In this document: one piece after another, positions 48,307 through 57,518 of the stretch
Position numbering within the stretch: position 1 is the first letter of the stretch
How the letters are laid out: every line of letters begins with the position of its first letter
DNA from: Alteromonas sp. KUL42
GTDB lineage: Bacteria > Pseudomonadota > Gammaproteobacteria > Enterobacterales > Alteromonadaceae
Assembly: GCF_006538325.1 (NCBI RefSeq)
Contig: NZ_BJKK01000004.1
Location: forward strand, 1-64,000
DNA length: 64,000 nucleotides
Direction of reading: 5' to 3'
Translations under genes and position numbers: made by a program
Notes under the pieces: model-generated
The model's database searches: none
Told to the model about the DNA's origin: nothing
The model's input: the letters and a program-made list of their open reading frames with translations, nothing else

Positions 48307-48852
48307 TTATGTTTTGCTTTTCGTTACCAAGTCGATGATACGCTCAACAGGCAAGCGCTCAGTAATTCTCACTTTGTTTCCAGCGTATTCGTTAAAAACC
48401 TTATCATGTGATTGTCTTGATAAACTGTCGGTGCGTTTGTCGTAATTATCTATCCATTCAATCAGCATTGCTAAATTCTCATCTTGTGCAGCTTTGCTCT
48501 TATACTTATGGGGCTCCCAAGGTCTATTTTTCGCATTTTCAATGCAATCTTTTGCAGACAAGTCCATAAACACGAGTGTTATTTCAGTATCACTTCTTGA
48601 TGACGATATTTCACAGAATAGAGCACTAACTAAATCACTGTAGCACCCTTCTATAACCCAGTTATCTGAGTTAGCGGTAGTAAAAGACATTATTTCAATT
48701 AGCGAGTCACTAACCGGTTTGCGCGAAGGAGGAACGGTATTGTTCCACGCCAACGTATCTAAATCTAAGTACGGAAGTGCATACCTTGAAACCAAGGCTT
48801 TTGCCAACGTCGATTTTCCCGACCCAGAATTTCCAATAATAACGATTTTCAT
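48307..48852 (-). CDS. P-loop nucleoside/shikimate-kinase-like protein
   Basis: A 181-residue soluble protein with the Walker A motif GNSGSGKST (7-15), LDLDTLAWNN and the phosphate-binding lid-like region (ENAKNRPWEPHKY). It belongs to the small kinases often annotated as adenylate-kinase or topology modulation protein (FlaR-like). Substrate unknown. It is preceded by an inverted repeat at 48871-48930. Confidence 0.85.
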   Translation of the reverse strand: MKIVIIGNSGSGKSTLAKALVSRYALPYLDLDTLAWNNTVPPSRKPVSDSLIEIMSFTTANSDNWVIEGCYSDLVSALFCEISSSRSDTEITLVFMDLSAKDCIENAKNRPWEPHKYKSKAAQDENLAMLIEWIDNYDKRTDSLSRQSHDKVFNEYAGNKVRITERLPVERIIDLVTKSKT

Positions 48853-48870
48853 AATTTCGCCTTAAGCAAT

Positions 48871-48930
48871 AGCGTGTTGACCTTTGCAGTAAGTTTTTGC
48901 ATCAAAGTGTGCCCCAAAGGTCAACACGCT
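48871..48930. repeat. 60-base inverted repeat element, copy 1
   Basis: Perfect 16-base arms AGCGTGTTGACCTTTG (48871-48886) and CAAAGGTCAACACGCT (48915-48930) flank 28 bases. The left arm plus two more bases recurs at 63216-63233, 14 kb away. It lies between two minus-strand genes and has no T-run, so a plain terminator is unlikely. It looks like a REP- or MITE-like dispersed repeat. Confidence 0.75.
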
Positions 48931-48952
48931 CTGGGTAGAAACCAAACCACAC

Positions 48953-49795
48953 TTATTGTTGAAAACGACTGACTGTTTCAATTAATTCATCAATATGTTT
49001 TATCAACGTGTTCTTCTGCTTTTCCGTTAACACGGATATGATTTCAGAAAGCATGGTAGCCATGACTTGGGAGTTATGCGTTGAAGCCTGTTGGTATGCT
49101 TCACTGCGATACGCTTCTGGATGCTGCATTAAATATATAAGTTCGTCGGCAAAGCTAGTGTTGGTCGCTCTGGTTACAAAAAGTCTGCGTGCAGCATTTT
49201 GAATATCTCTTCTATACTTTAGCCAATCGCCACTGGTAGAAACATATTGTGTTGCATAAGTGGACACGATTTGCTTTTGATCTTTTGTTAAGTCCCCGAT
49301 CCGCTCTTCTACCATCTCTTCGATACGCTCTATTCTTTTTGCTAAACGCGCTTGTTCAGTTTTCTTTAGCTCCTCTTCGCGCTCTTTCTCTTCTTCTTTG
49401 TTGTCTTTTTCCAATGCGGCGAAAAGTGTGACAACTTGTTCATCACTCAGTTCTTTTGCCATAACGGCGAGTTCGGGGCTGACTTCATCACGCACGCGCT
49501 CCCAATGAGACTTCGCCGATTGAAGGTGCTGTAATATGGTTTCGTAATTGAGCTTATCTTCGGTAACCTCTTTTTTTACCCGTTCAAGATGTGCTTTGTA
49601 ACGATTAAGCTCCGAACGCTTGTGCCAACTTAACCAGTTATTAAGGTAATCATCAAATTGCTCTTCTTGTCTATCGTTCAATTCAATATAGTCATCTAAA
49701 TACCAATACACCCACCAATCTAAATTGTTGTAAGCAAATTTAGAACTGCATGATGACAATGACAATAAAAGTAAAACTGCAACAACTATGCGCAT
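48953..49795 (-). CDS. DUF6279 family lipoprotein
   Basis: A 280-residue lipoprotein: signal with the lipobox LSSC (C16), then the family start SKFAYNNLDWWVYWYLDDYIEL. The rest is almost entirely helical with a highly charged coiled-coil stretch (KEEEKEREEELKKTEQARLAKRIERIEE). The position after C16 is S, so outer membrane location is expected. No function is known for the family. It is transcribed toward the P-loop gene. Confidence 0.88.
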   Translation of the reverse strand: MRIVVAVLLLLSLSSCSSKFAYNNLDWWVYWYLDDYIELNDRQEEQFDDYLNNWLSWHKRSELNRYKAHLERVKKEVTEDKLNYETILQHLQSAKSHWERVRDEVSPELAVMAKELSDEQVVTLFAALEKDNKEEEKEREEELKKTEQARLAKRIERIEEMVEERIGDLTKDQKQIVSTYATQYVSTSGDWLKYRRDIQNAARRLFVTRATNTSFADELIYLMQHPEAYRSEAYQQASTHNSQVMATMLSEIISVLTEKQKNTLIKHIDELIETVSRFQQ

Positions 49796-50034
49796 ATCGA
49801 TTCCCTTAAGGCTTAGTTCATATATCTAGCGCTAAACGCGTTAATCTGATCAACTTAGTGCTTTACCTTCAATTGTCTATGTTCTACTTTAAGTCCGAGC
49901 AGACTGAATGAAAATTGACGTAAGTCGTATCAAAATAACAATAAAACACGCTCTATTACTATTTGTGACAAGTTAGAGCAAAACAGTGTGACTACATTAA
50001 AGTTAAACGGTTCGATATTTAGAAGGATAATATT

Positions 50035-51033
50035 GTGTCAAAACGTGTCGCAATTCTTACCTCTGGTGGTGATGCGCCAGGCATGAATGCATGTATTCGC
50101 GCGGTGGCTATTGCCTGTAAGGGCGCAGGACATGAACTTGTGGGTTATAAGCACGGATATAATGGTCTGTTAGAACAAGAGTTTATCTCTTTATCACTAG
50201 ACTCAACACATAACTTGATACAACAAGGAGGTACTGTTTTACACAGTGCCAGATGCAAAGCTTTTGCCAGCATCGAGGGCGCAAATTGCGCTGCAACAAA
50301 TTTGCGTAAAGCGCGAATAGACACACTAATAGTTATCGGTGGCGACGGTTCATTTCGCGGGGCCTCTCATTTAAGCCAGTTCTGGGATGGGCAAATCATT
50401 GGCATACCCGGCACTATCGACAATGATATTTATGGCACCGATGCCACCATTGGCTATTACACCGCTATTGATACCGCAATGAGTTCAATAGATAAAGTGC
50501 GCGACACTGCAGATGCATTCGAGCGTATATTTCTTGTAGAAGTAATGGGCCGCCACGCCGGCTTCTTGGCACTTAATGCTGCACTATCTTCAGCTTCAGA
50601 TTACGTGATAGTGCCAGAGTTTTTTGTCTCTGAAAAACACGATATTGAATTAATTATTAAGCAAATTAAAGCGCAACGGGCATTTAAAGGCACCGTCAGT
50701 TTTATTATTGTTGTTGCTGAAAACGTATGGCCAAATGGACTAGCTGGGTTAACCGAAGCACTTAATCAACATGGTATTGATGATGTTAGGCCCGTTACCT
50801 TAGGCCATGTTCAACGCGGAGGGTCTCCAGTTAGCCAAGACAGGCTGTTAGCAACTACGTTAGGCGAATATGCAGTAGGCTTGGTTGGTAGTACTCATAC
50901 CAACATCATGGTTGGCGAAGTTAACCAACGCCCCGTAATGGTGCCACTTGAAGAGACATGGAGTAAAACCAAAGCGCTCAATGAAGCCAGGGTAAGCACC
51001 ATGAAAACGTTAATGAATGAACGTTATAGTTGA
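50035..51033 (+). CDS. pfkA: ATP-dependent 6-phosphofructokinase
   Basis: A 332-residue group A phosphofructokinase of glycolysis. It shows the ATP site (LTSGGDAPGMNA, GGDGS), the substrate motif PGTIDNDI and MGRHAGFLA. GGDGS, rather than GGDDT, supports ATP over pyrophosphate as donor. Start is GTG 50035, with AGAAGGA seven bases upstream. It is a single-gene unit ending in a shared hairpin with the LytTR regulator gene. Confidence 0.94.
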   Translation: MSKRVAILTSGGDAPGMNACIRAVAIACKGAGHELVGYKHGYNGLLEQEFISLSLDSTHNLIQQGGTVLHSARCKAFASIEGANCAATNLRKARIDTLIVIGGDGSFRGASHLSQFWDGQIIGIPGTIDNDIYGTDATIGYYTAIDTAMSSIDKVRDTADAFERIFLVEVMGRHAGFLALNAALSSASDYVIVPEFFVSEKHDIELIIKQIKAQRAFKGTVSFIIVVAENVWPNGLAGLTEALNQHGIDDVRPVTLGHVQRGGSPVSQDRLLATTLGEYAVGLVGSTHTNIMVGEVNQRPVMVPLEETWSKTKALNEARVSTMKTLMNERYS

Positions 51034-51150
51034 TGCTTCGGCTAAACATTTGTCTTATAAGTCAGACAGCGAATGGGTTACAAGAACGACCTACAGATAG
51101 CTTTAGGCAAGTTATGGACAACCAGGAGATTTAACTAAAGCAAACCTATC

Positions 51151-51176
51151 AAGAATGCGCCTTTCGGCGCTTTCTT
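51151..51176. terminator. Hairpin between pfkA and the LytTR regulator gene
   Basis: GCGCC (51157-51161) and GGCGC (51166-51170) pair across TTTC; outer AAGAA and TTCTT extend the stem past a mismatch. The T-runs are short and mixed, so efficiency is uncertain. It abuts the regulator's stop codon; the two genes converge. Confidence 0.6.
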
Positions 51177-52002
51177 ACATTTTCATTGCTGCTTTTACTT
51201 TGTCTCTGTGACTTCGGCTTACTTTTAACTCAGTTTCATTTTGTAAAATAAGATGGTATTCACCACTTATATGGCTCACCAGCTTTTTCACAAAACGAAT
51301 ATTCACAATGGCTGAGCGGTGTACGCGCACAAAAAACTGAGGGTTGAGCTCTTGCTCTAGCTCTTTCATTGTTTTACGCATAATGTGCATACCGTCTAAT
51401 GCATGAACACACATATAGTCACCCGCTGCGTCAATCCACTGGATATCCTGCACATTTACCCTCGTTACTTCAGAGCCATCTTTAATGGCAAGAACGTCGG
51501 GATAAGGGTTAGTTTCAACTGGCTCACCGTTTGCCAGCTTCCTTAGAATTTCTTCACAGTCATCACCAGTGAGTTCTGCAACTAAACTCACTAATTTCTG
51601 CGACTGCGCATCTTGGTGTTGGGTAGTAAAGTATTCACGTACTTTATTCAATGCTGCACCAAGACGCTCGTCATCAGCTGGTTTTAACAAATAATCTAAG
51701 GCGTGAATATCAAACGCTTTAATCGCGTAGCTGTCATAAGCCGTTACAAACACAATCATTGGAATGGGTTGCTTTAGCTCTCTTAGTTTATGAATAACTT
51801 GAAAACCATTAAGGCCAGGCATCTGAATATCTAGAAAAACGAGGTCAGGTCTATGCTGCGAAATACTACTTACCGCTTCAAGTCCATTCTGGCATTCAGC
51901 AATAACGTTCACATCGTCATGGCGTTCCAGCCTTGCTCGCAAACCTCTGCGCGCTAACGGCTCGTCGTCCACTACAATGGTTTTAATTACTTGCTTTGTC
52001 AT
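51175..52002 (-). CDS. LytTR-family response regulator
   Basis: A 275-residue regulator of the LytR/AlgR type. The receiver has VVDDEPLARRGLRARL and phospho-aspartate D58 (LVFLDIQMPG); the C-terminal LytTR DNA-binding domain (about 170-275) contains INWIDAAGDYM-like text (IQWIDAAGDYMCVHALDG) and FVRVHRSAIVN. The kinase gene ends one base upstream (TGACATG), so the two form a two-component operon. Confidence 0.93.
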   Translation of the reverse strand: MTKQVIKTIVVDDEPLARRGLRARLERHDDVNVIAECQNGLEAVSSISQHRPDLVFLDIQMPGLNGFQVIHKLRELKQPIPMIVFVTAYDSYAIKAFDIHALDYLLKPADDERLGAALNKVREYFTTQHQDAQSQKLVSLVAELTGDDCEEILRKLANGEPVETNPYPDVLAIKDGSEVTRVNVQDIQWIDAAGDYMCVHALDGMHIMRKTMKELEQELNPQFFVRVHRSAIVNIRFVKKLVSHISGEYHLILQNETELKVSRSHRDKVKAAMKM

Positions 52003-52003
52003 G

Positions 52004-53077
52004 TCATACGTCCTTTACTTCATAAGGAATGCGAATTCTTACTCGGACTCCAGAAGGCTGATTGTGTTCAATAGAGAATGCAAAATTACGTTGATAGAGT
52101 GACTGTAAACGCTCTTTAATATTAGCCAGTCCTACACCATTTTCACGGCTTAATTGTCCATCTTTGATATCTGCACCCGGGCCGTTGTCGGCGACATCCA
52201 TAAGAAGATCGTTACCAAACGTGCGAGCCGTAATAGAAATTCGACCACCATTTTCCATTTTAGATATGGCGTGCTTTATGGCATTTTCAATAATGGGCTG
52301 TAAGATCATACTAGGCACCAATGCACAATCACATTCTTCGTCTATGTCCCACACTACTTCTAAGCGGTCATCAAAACGCACCTTTTCTATTTCAAGGTAA
52401 AGCCTGAGCGCTTTAATTTCTTGCCCCAACGGCACGCGCTTTATTGGATCGTTATCTAAAGAATAACGCAAAAAGTCACTTAAACGCGAAACCATCGCTT
52501 CAGCAGTGTCGTTTTCTTTCAATAACACCAGGGTTGAAATAGCGTTTAAAGTATTAAACAAAAAGTGGGGGTTTAGCTGATAGCGAAGCATTTTAATATG
52601 CGCTTGATGGGCCATTGTGCTTGCCTTTAGCGCATTTTGCTTTTCTTTTTGCAGCATTTGGAAGTTCTTAATACCAAAGTACACGCCGCTCCAACACCCC
52701 ACCATGATGAGTGAGTTAATCGTATTGGTAAAATACATATACCATTCATCTGGGCGATAGCCGTGCTTGTAGATTTCCCAATAGTTGATGTTTTTAACAA
52801 CGGCCCATAGCAACGCAATGAGATAACAAGACACCACAACAATAATGAGCATATTTAGCGGTGTTTGTTTTCGCGCCCAACGATAGATGTACCTAAGAGG
52901 AATGGTTAATAGCCAGCCTGCATAAGCATTAAGTAGAATGATGAACACCCATATAGGCCTTACATCATGGAGAAAAGAACCAATGTAATAAATAATTGCG
53001 AACCCTGCCCAACCTGCGCTGTGCAAAGTCCAAAATAAGCGTTCATTACTTTCTATAACACGCTGAAAGCGACTCAC
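52004..53077 (-). CDS. LytS/AlgZ-type sensor histidine kinase
   Basis: A 357-residue membrane kinase. Four hydrophobic segments (about 15-135) precede the His_kinase domain, with the phosphoacceptor in YQLNPHFLFNTLNAIS, and the ATPase motifs (PLLIQ-like PSMILQPIIENAIKHAI, DNGPGAD, GVGLANIKERL). The start is GTG 53077; the ribosome site is weak. It transmits to the LytTR regulator; the signal is unknown. Confidence 0.92.
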   Translation of the reverse strand: MSRFQRVIESNERLFWTLHSAGWAGFAIIYYIGSFLHDVRPIWVFIILLNAYAGWLLTIPLRYIYRWARKQTPLNMLIIVVVSCYLIALLWAVVKNINYWEIYKHGYRPDEWYMYFTNTINSLIMVGCWSGVYFGIKNFQMLQKEKQNALKASTMAHQAHIKMLRYQLNPHFLFNTLNAISTLVLLKENDTAEAMVSRLSDFLRYSLDNDPIKRVPLGQEIKALRLYLEIEKVRFDDRLEVVWDIDEECDCALVPSMILQPIIENAIKHAISKMENGGRISITARTFGNDLLMDVADNGPGADIKDGQLSRENGVGLANIKERLQSLYQRNFAFSIEHNQPSGVRVRIRIPYEVKDV

Positions 53078-53272
53078 AATAATACCAACGTTACTATCAA
53101 TACCTTGATTATACGCAAGCAGACTGCCTACCCAACAAACTTGGTCGTGTTACGCAGGCGTCTGGTCGCAGTTTACATCTGTTTTACCTAAGCCGATTAG
53201 TAACTGATATTTAGACGCTTCAACCAGTGAACCCACCACCAAGCGGGACCTACAAGCAAAAAGCGCAAATCA

Positions 53273-53659
53273 TCAAAAAACGGAAGGCTTCTTGCCTTCA
53301 ATTTTATGACCGATAAACTGTAATACCCACATAAAGATGAATAAAGCCAGACAGAATTGCCACACTGGAATTCCGGCTAATACCAGTAAATTAACCAATC
53401 CGAAACAAGCTATAGTCAACAATGTCATTGCCGCGCCTATTGGACCAGAGAGTGAAAAATAGTAATAAAGAACCGGAATACTAATAATATGTGCCCAGGT
53501 CACAGAAAACATAGCCACAAATTCAGGAACAGGTATGCTCCATATTAAACCAAGCGTAACAAAATAAATGCTTGGTACAGCAATAGCATGAATAAGTACA
53601 TTGGTTTTATTTTGATGGCTTTCGCCATATTGCTGTAAAAGCCTCTCGATACTTCTCAT
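53273..53659 (-). CDS. Mpo1-like (DUF962) membrane protein, 3' end frameshifted
   Basis: A 128-residue membrane protein with about four hydrophobic segments and the DUF962 hallmarks: YGESHQNKTNVLIHAIAVPSI near the start and WVLQFIGHKIEGKKPSV at the end. Yeast Mpo1 is a dioxygenase acting on 2-hydroxy fatty acids; bacterial function is unproven. The frame stops just inside the family's C-terminal region. A shifted frame downstream reads FDDLRFLLVGPAWWWVHWLKRLNISY to a TAA at 53197. The join is a run of six T on the coding strand (53275-53280), one T too many. Confidence 0.85.
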   Translation of the reverse strand: MRSIERLLQQYGESHQNKTNVLIHAIAVPSIYFVTLGLIWSIPVPEFVAMFSVTWAHIISIPVLYYYFSLSGPIGAAMTLLTIACFGLVNLLVLAGIPVWQFCLALFIFMWVLQFIGHKIEGKKPSVF

Positions 53660-53727
53660 TAACTTCCCCTTCTGCCAGTATTTTTATTATAGGGTGTTTA
53701 ACATTGCTGATAGCGCAACGCATTACA

Positions 53728-54411
53728 TTACGCTAACAAAGTATGGCGTGATAACAACGTTTTAACGAGTTTATCGTCGCAATCGAACGCTAAACCATAA
53801 TAAACAATGTCTTTCTCTAGTTTATGGTTTTTCACTTTCGCTTTTAACGAAATATCTTTACCGTCTAAGTTGTACACTAAGTGTACTTCTGAGTCATCTA
53901 TCATGACTTCCCAATTGGGTTTTAACTGCAAGGCAACTCTGCACCCTTTCGATGATATATCGAGGATGATCCCAGACACGGTTTCATCTTCCGGATAAAC
54001 TGAAGCTCTAAGGTTTACAGCGATACCAAGTTGCGCACGCTTGGCAGCGCGTAAGCCAATACTTTCAATACGCTTGGGAAAGCTTGTTACCAATAAGCCA
54101 GAAGGTTTGGAGATTAACTTAAGTACCTTGACTCTGAAAGCGATAACCTGCCCGGCACTTCCCTCTAACACAGAGCGAACAACAATATCGTTGCCAACAG
54201 TGAGTGCATCGCGAATGGTGATCCATTTAGCAGATGTGGGAATGTGAAAAAGTAAGCATTCGTCTACCAACATACCTACATATTCGGTTTTAACGCGTTT
54301 AGGCGCTGCGGGCATTGAGATTTGCAAGTCGACAATGTCACCGGGGTCCAATGTCCTCAGTGACATCAAACTATCCGCGCTGATCAGTTTACTATTGAGG
54401 TTCTCTGGCAT
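53728..54411 (-). CDS. PilZ domain protein (cyclic-di-GMP receptor)
   Basis: A 227-residue soluble protein with a YcgR-like N-terminal beta domain (about 1-115) and a PilZ domain (about 120-220). The cyclic-di-GMP motif parts RAAKRAQ and DISSKGCR are seen, close to RxxxR and D/NxSxxG, so binding is likely. YcgR-type proteins act on the flagellar motor or on surface growth. The gene is single, divergent from the M61 peptidase gene. Confidence 0.88.
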   Translation of the reverse strand: MPENLNSKLISADSLMSLRTLDPGDIVDLQISMPAAPKRVKTEYVGMLVDECLLFHIPTSAKWITIRDALTVGNDIVVRSVLEGSAGQVIAFRVKVLKLISKPSGLLVTSFPKRIESIGLRAAKRAQLGIAVNLRASVYPEDETVSGIILDISSKGCRVALQLKPNWEVMIDDSEVHLVYNLDGKDISLKAKVKNHKLEKDIVYYGLAFDCDDKLVKTLLSRHTLLA

Positions 54412-54659
54412 TTCTTCTTATTAATGCTGCATTCATCTTCTTAATATCAATGTAACTTGTTTTCTTTCAGCTGACAAAAACAAACGCGATAAAAACGCAT
54501 GTAATTTGTTGTTGATCATTGTTTTACATGTTTTAAAACAAATAACATCCCCTGTGTATTTAAGGTTGAAGTTGAAAGCCCGTAAGAAGGATTAAGCATT
54601 GGGCTAAGTTTGATACATTGATATAGTATAAACACCAATGACATTCTAGTAGGTTTATC

Positions 54660-56459
54660 ATGTCTCAACAGATTCTTCACTACGCCCTATCGTTATCAAA
54701 TTGGCGTGCACACGAATTTACCGTCTCTATCTCAATTCCATCACATCACACTGATACACTAACCCTTGCATTACCTAGTTGGATCCCTGGTAGCTATATG
54801 GTGAGGGACTTTGCTAAAAACATAATCACCCTTAGTGCAAAGTGCGAGATTTCAAACTCTCTCTTAGCGGCTGAAAAGCGAGACAAACAAACATGGGTGG
54901 TAGATTCAAAAGGCAAAGCCTGTGTAATTGAGTATGTGGTTTATGCAAATGACTTATCTATCCGCTCGGCGTTTATCAATGATCAATATGGGTTTATTAA
55001 CGGTACGAGTGCGTTTTTACAGGTATCAGAATTAGAAAATGCTGCATGTCATCTAGATGTAAACCTTCCAGACGCGGACGAGCACGTAGCCAATTGGCAA
55101 ACCTACACGTCAATGCCCGTTAGAGACATCACAGACACACAAAAATCGTGGCACTTTCACTGCGCGGATTACAGCGAGTTTATTGACCACCCTATCTACA
55201 TTGGTATTGCAGACACCTATCAATTTGACGTTGACAATGTCACTTTTACTTTGTTGTTCTCAGGTAACAATAATATCGACTATGCACGTATTGCCCGTGA
55301 CTTAACACCTATTTGTCAGCATCACCTAAACCTATTTGGTAAACCCTACCCTGTAGAGAATTATTTGTTTATGACACTGCTTGCCGATAATGGATTTGGC
55401 GGGCTTGAGCACAATTATTCGACCGCGTTACTTTACCCTCGTTTCGATTTACCTATGGTTGGGGAAAGCGACAAAAAGACCGACAGTTACATTACGTTCT
55501 TGAGTTTGTGCAGCCATGAATTTTTCCATACCTGGCATGTAAAAAGAATAAAGCCTTCAGTGATGGTAATGCCTAATTTGGCGTCTGAGACCTATACTAA
55601 TCAATTATGGATTTACGAAGGTTTTACAAGCTTTTATGACGATCTCACTTTGGCTCGCAAGGGTGTGATAGAGCCTCATAAATATTTAGATATTCTTGCG
55701 CAGAACATCAGCCGATTACTTCAAAACAACGGTCGCAAAAAGCAAAGTGTGGCCCAAAGTAGTTTTGATGCGTGGACAAAATTTTACAAACAAGACGCCA
55801 GTGCAACTAATAACATAGTAAGTTACTACACCAAAGGCGGCATTATTGCGTTTGGTCTAGACCTACTATTGCGAAAAGAAAGCGATAATACTGTGAGTTT
55901 AGACTCATTGATGCAGTTGTTATGGGAACACTATGGAAAACAAGTAGTTGGTACGCCTGACAGCGTAATTCAAACCCTTTGTCTCGAGCATTTCAATATT
56001 GATGTAATGCCTTACTTAAACCGCGTTGTTTACGGGACAGAAGACGTAGCGCTTTCAGAACTTGTCGGTCTTATTGGGCTAAGTTACCACACGCGAGCAA
56101 GTACCTCTTTTGAAGACAAAGGGGGCGCTGTATCCTCTAGCGCTATTAAACATCAATTTGGTGCCACGTTAAAACCCGCGTCACTAGGGCTAACCGTCGT
56201 TCAAGTTTTTGAGGGGCTCGCTGCTATGCAGTCGGGTATTTTATTAAATGACATTGTTATTGCCCTTGATGGCCACGTTGTTAATCTAGCGAAGCTTCAA
56301 CGACTACTTGATAGCGCACAACGCAAAACTGTAGAAATTACCTTGATACGCGATGGTCGCTTGCTATGTGTTGATTTGCCGATAATTCCTGCAAGACAAG
56401 ATATGGCGTATTTTAAGGTTGTTGATAGCGAGAAACTAAATGCGTGGTTAACAAAGTAA
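54660..56459 (+). CDS. M61 family peptidase with PDZ domain (glycyl aminopeptidase-like)
   Basis: A 599-residue soluble protein. An N-terminal beta-sandwich (LPSWIPGSYMVRDFAKNI) precedes the metallopeptidase core: HEFFH (286-290) with the third ligand likely E319 (WIYEGFTSFY), and the M61 text TWHVKRIKP. A PDZ-like domain follows (about 500-580, LGLTVVQVFEGLAAMQSGILLNDIVIALDG). M61 enzymes remove N-terminal glycine or alanine. No signal peptide is seen, so it should be cytosolic. TAGG precedes the ATG. Confidence 0.92.
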   Translation: MSQQILHYALSLSNWRAHEFTVSISIPSHHTDTLTLALPSWIPGSYMVRDFAKNIITLSAKCEISNSLLAAEKRDKQTWVVDSKGKACVIEYVVYANDLSIRSAFINDQYGFINGTSAFLQVSELENAACHLDVNLPDADEHVANWQTYTSMPVRDITDTQKSWHFHCADYSEFIDHPIYIGIADTYQFDVDNVTFTLLFSGNNNIDYARIARDLTPICQHHLNLFGKPYPVENYLFMTLLADNGFGGLEHNYSTALLYPRFDLPMVGESDKKTDSYITFLSLCSHEFFHTWHVKRIKPSVMVMPNLASETYTNQLWIYEGFTSFYDDLTLARKGVIEPHKYLDILAQNISRLLQNNGRKKQSVAQSSFDAWTKFYKQDASATNNIVSYYTKGGIIAFGLDLLLRKESDNTVSLDSLMQLLWEHYGKQVVGTPDSVIQTLCLEHFNIDVMPYLNRVVYGTEDVALSELVGLIGLSYHTRASTSFEDKGGAVSSSAIKHQFGATLKPASLGLTVVQVFEGLAAMQSGILLNDIVIALDGHVVNLAKLQRLLDSAQRKTVEITLIRDGRLLCVDLPIIPARQDMAYFKVVDSEKLNAWLTK

Positions 56460-56587
56460 AAAGTAATAAAAAGAAGTACTATGAGGTCTTTATTCAATTC
56501 AAAGACCTCATGGAGCCAAGGCTTCTAGTTAACTTAAACTCAATTACTTCTAATGCAGTTACTTCTAACGCAACAAATATAAATCAA

Positions 56588-57460
56588 CTACCTATTAGGT
56601 GTGCCTGAAACCACAGTTTGAGGGTCAAGGCGCATCTTGCCCAAATTAATTCTCCAATCCAAATGAGGACCAGTGGCACGGCCCGTTGCACCGATAGTAC
56701 CTATTTGCTCACCTTGTTTTACCTTATCGCCCACTTCAACCATCATGCTGTCTAAGTGCAGGAAGGTAGAGAAAACTGTCATTCCGTGATCGAGTATTAG
56801 CGTATTACCTGAATAATAAAGATCTTCAGCCAAGGTAACCACACCGTCAACGGGGGCATAAACAGGCGTGCCCGTTGGTCCACCTACATCCACGCCGTAA
56901 TGTGGCCATTTGGGTACGCCATTCAGTACACGTTGGCTACCATAAACACCCGTAATTGGGCCGCTCGCTGGCCACTCAAACTTGGTAAAAAGCGCATCCA
57001 GATCAGAATTTCCGCTTCTGGCATTAGCAACATTGATATTGTCCTGTTTTATGCGTGCCGACACCGCTTCAGGTGGCGTAACCATCTTGGGTTCAAGACC
57101 GTCTATGCGCTGAATATCATATTCTCGTTTAGATAATGTAATGTCTCTTACGAATTCTTCGCCTGATGCACTTTTTACCACTAAGTGCTGCTCAAGCGGT
57201 GCTTCACGCTCAAAACCAATTACAAACTTGCCGTCTTTATTCGTTTCAATACGCTCACCGTTTAAGAATACTTCAGCGCCTTTATTAACTTGCCCCCTAA
57301 CTAAGGCCCCTTGGGTAAACGTGCCATTAATAACTAAATTTACGCTGCTTTCTAGAGCTGGCTGAACCTTTTGCGATGCATATGAAACCGGTATTAAAGA
57401 AGACGCGCTCACAAGTGCAACACAAACTAAACTAACAGTTCTTATTGTTTTAAAAAGCAT
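56588..57460 (-). CDS. M23 family peptidase with an altered LytM motif
   Basis: A 290-residue exported protein: signal peptide (1-29), an Ig-like domain (about 40-110), and a C-terminal LytM domain (about 165-275). The first zinc motif is intact (HYGVD, H187 and D191), but the usual HLH near the end reads HLDW, so one zinc histidine is replaced by Asp. It may still bind metal or may be an adaptor of the EnvC/NlpD kind. AGAGGT precedes the ATG. Divergent neighbours suggest a single-gene unit. Confidence 0.9.
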   Translation of the reverse strand: MLFKTIRTVSLVCVALVSASSLIPVSYASQKVQPALESSVNLVINGTFTQGALVRGQVNKGAEVFLNGERIETNKDGKFVIGFEREAPLEQHLVVKSASGEEFVRDITLSKREYDIQRIDGLEPKMVTPPEAVSARIKQDNINVANARSGNSDLDALFTKFEWPASGPITGVYGSQRVLNGVPKWPHYGVDVGGPTGTPVYAPVDGVVTLAEDLYYSGNTLILDHGMTVFSTFLHLDSMMVEVGDKVKQGEQIGTIGATGRATGPHLDWRINLGKMRLDPQTVVSGTPNR

Positions 57461-57518
57461 GTAATTACCTCTACCTCACTTATCATTGTTTGCCGAGCGT
57501 GAAAACTTCTATGAATCG

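Noticed and set aside
56541-56576. Two similar 15-base copies starting TTACTTCTAA downstream of the M23 gene
   Set aside because: Only two imperfect units, A+T-rich, no structure; probably a chance or slippage duplication.
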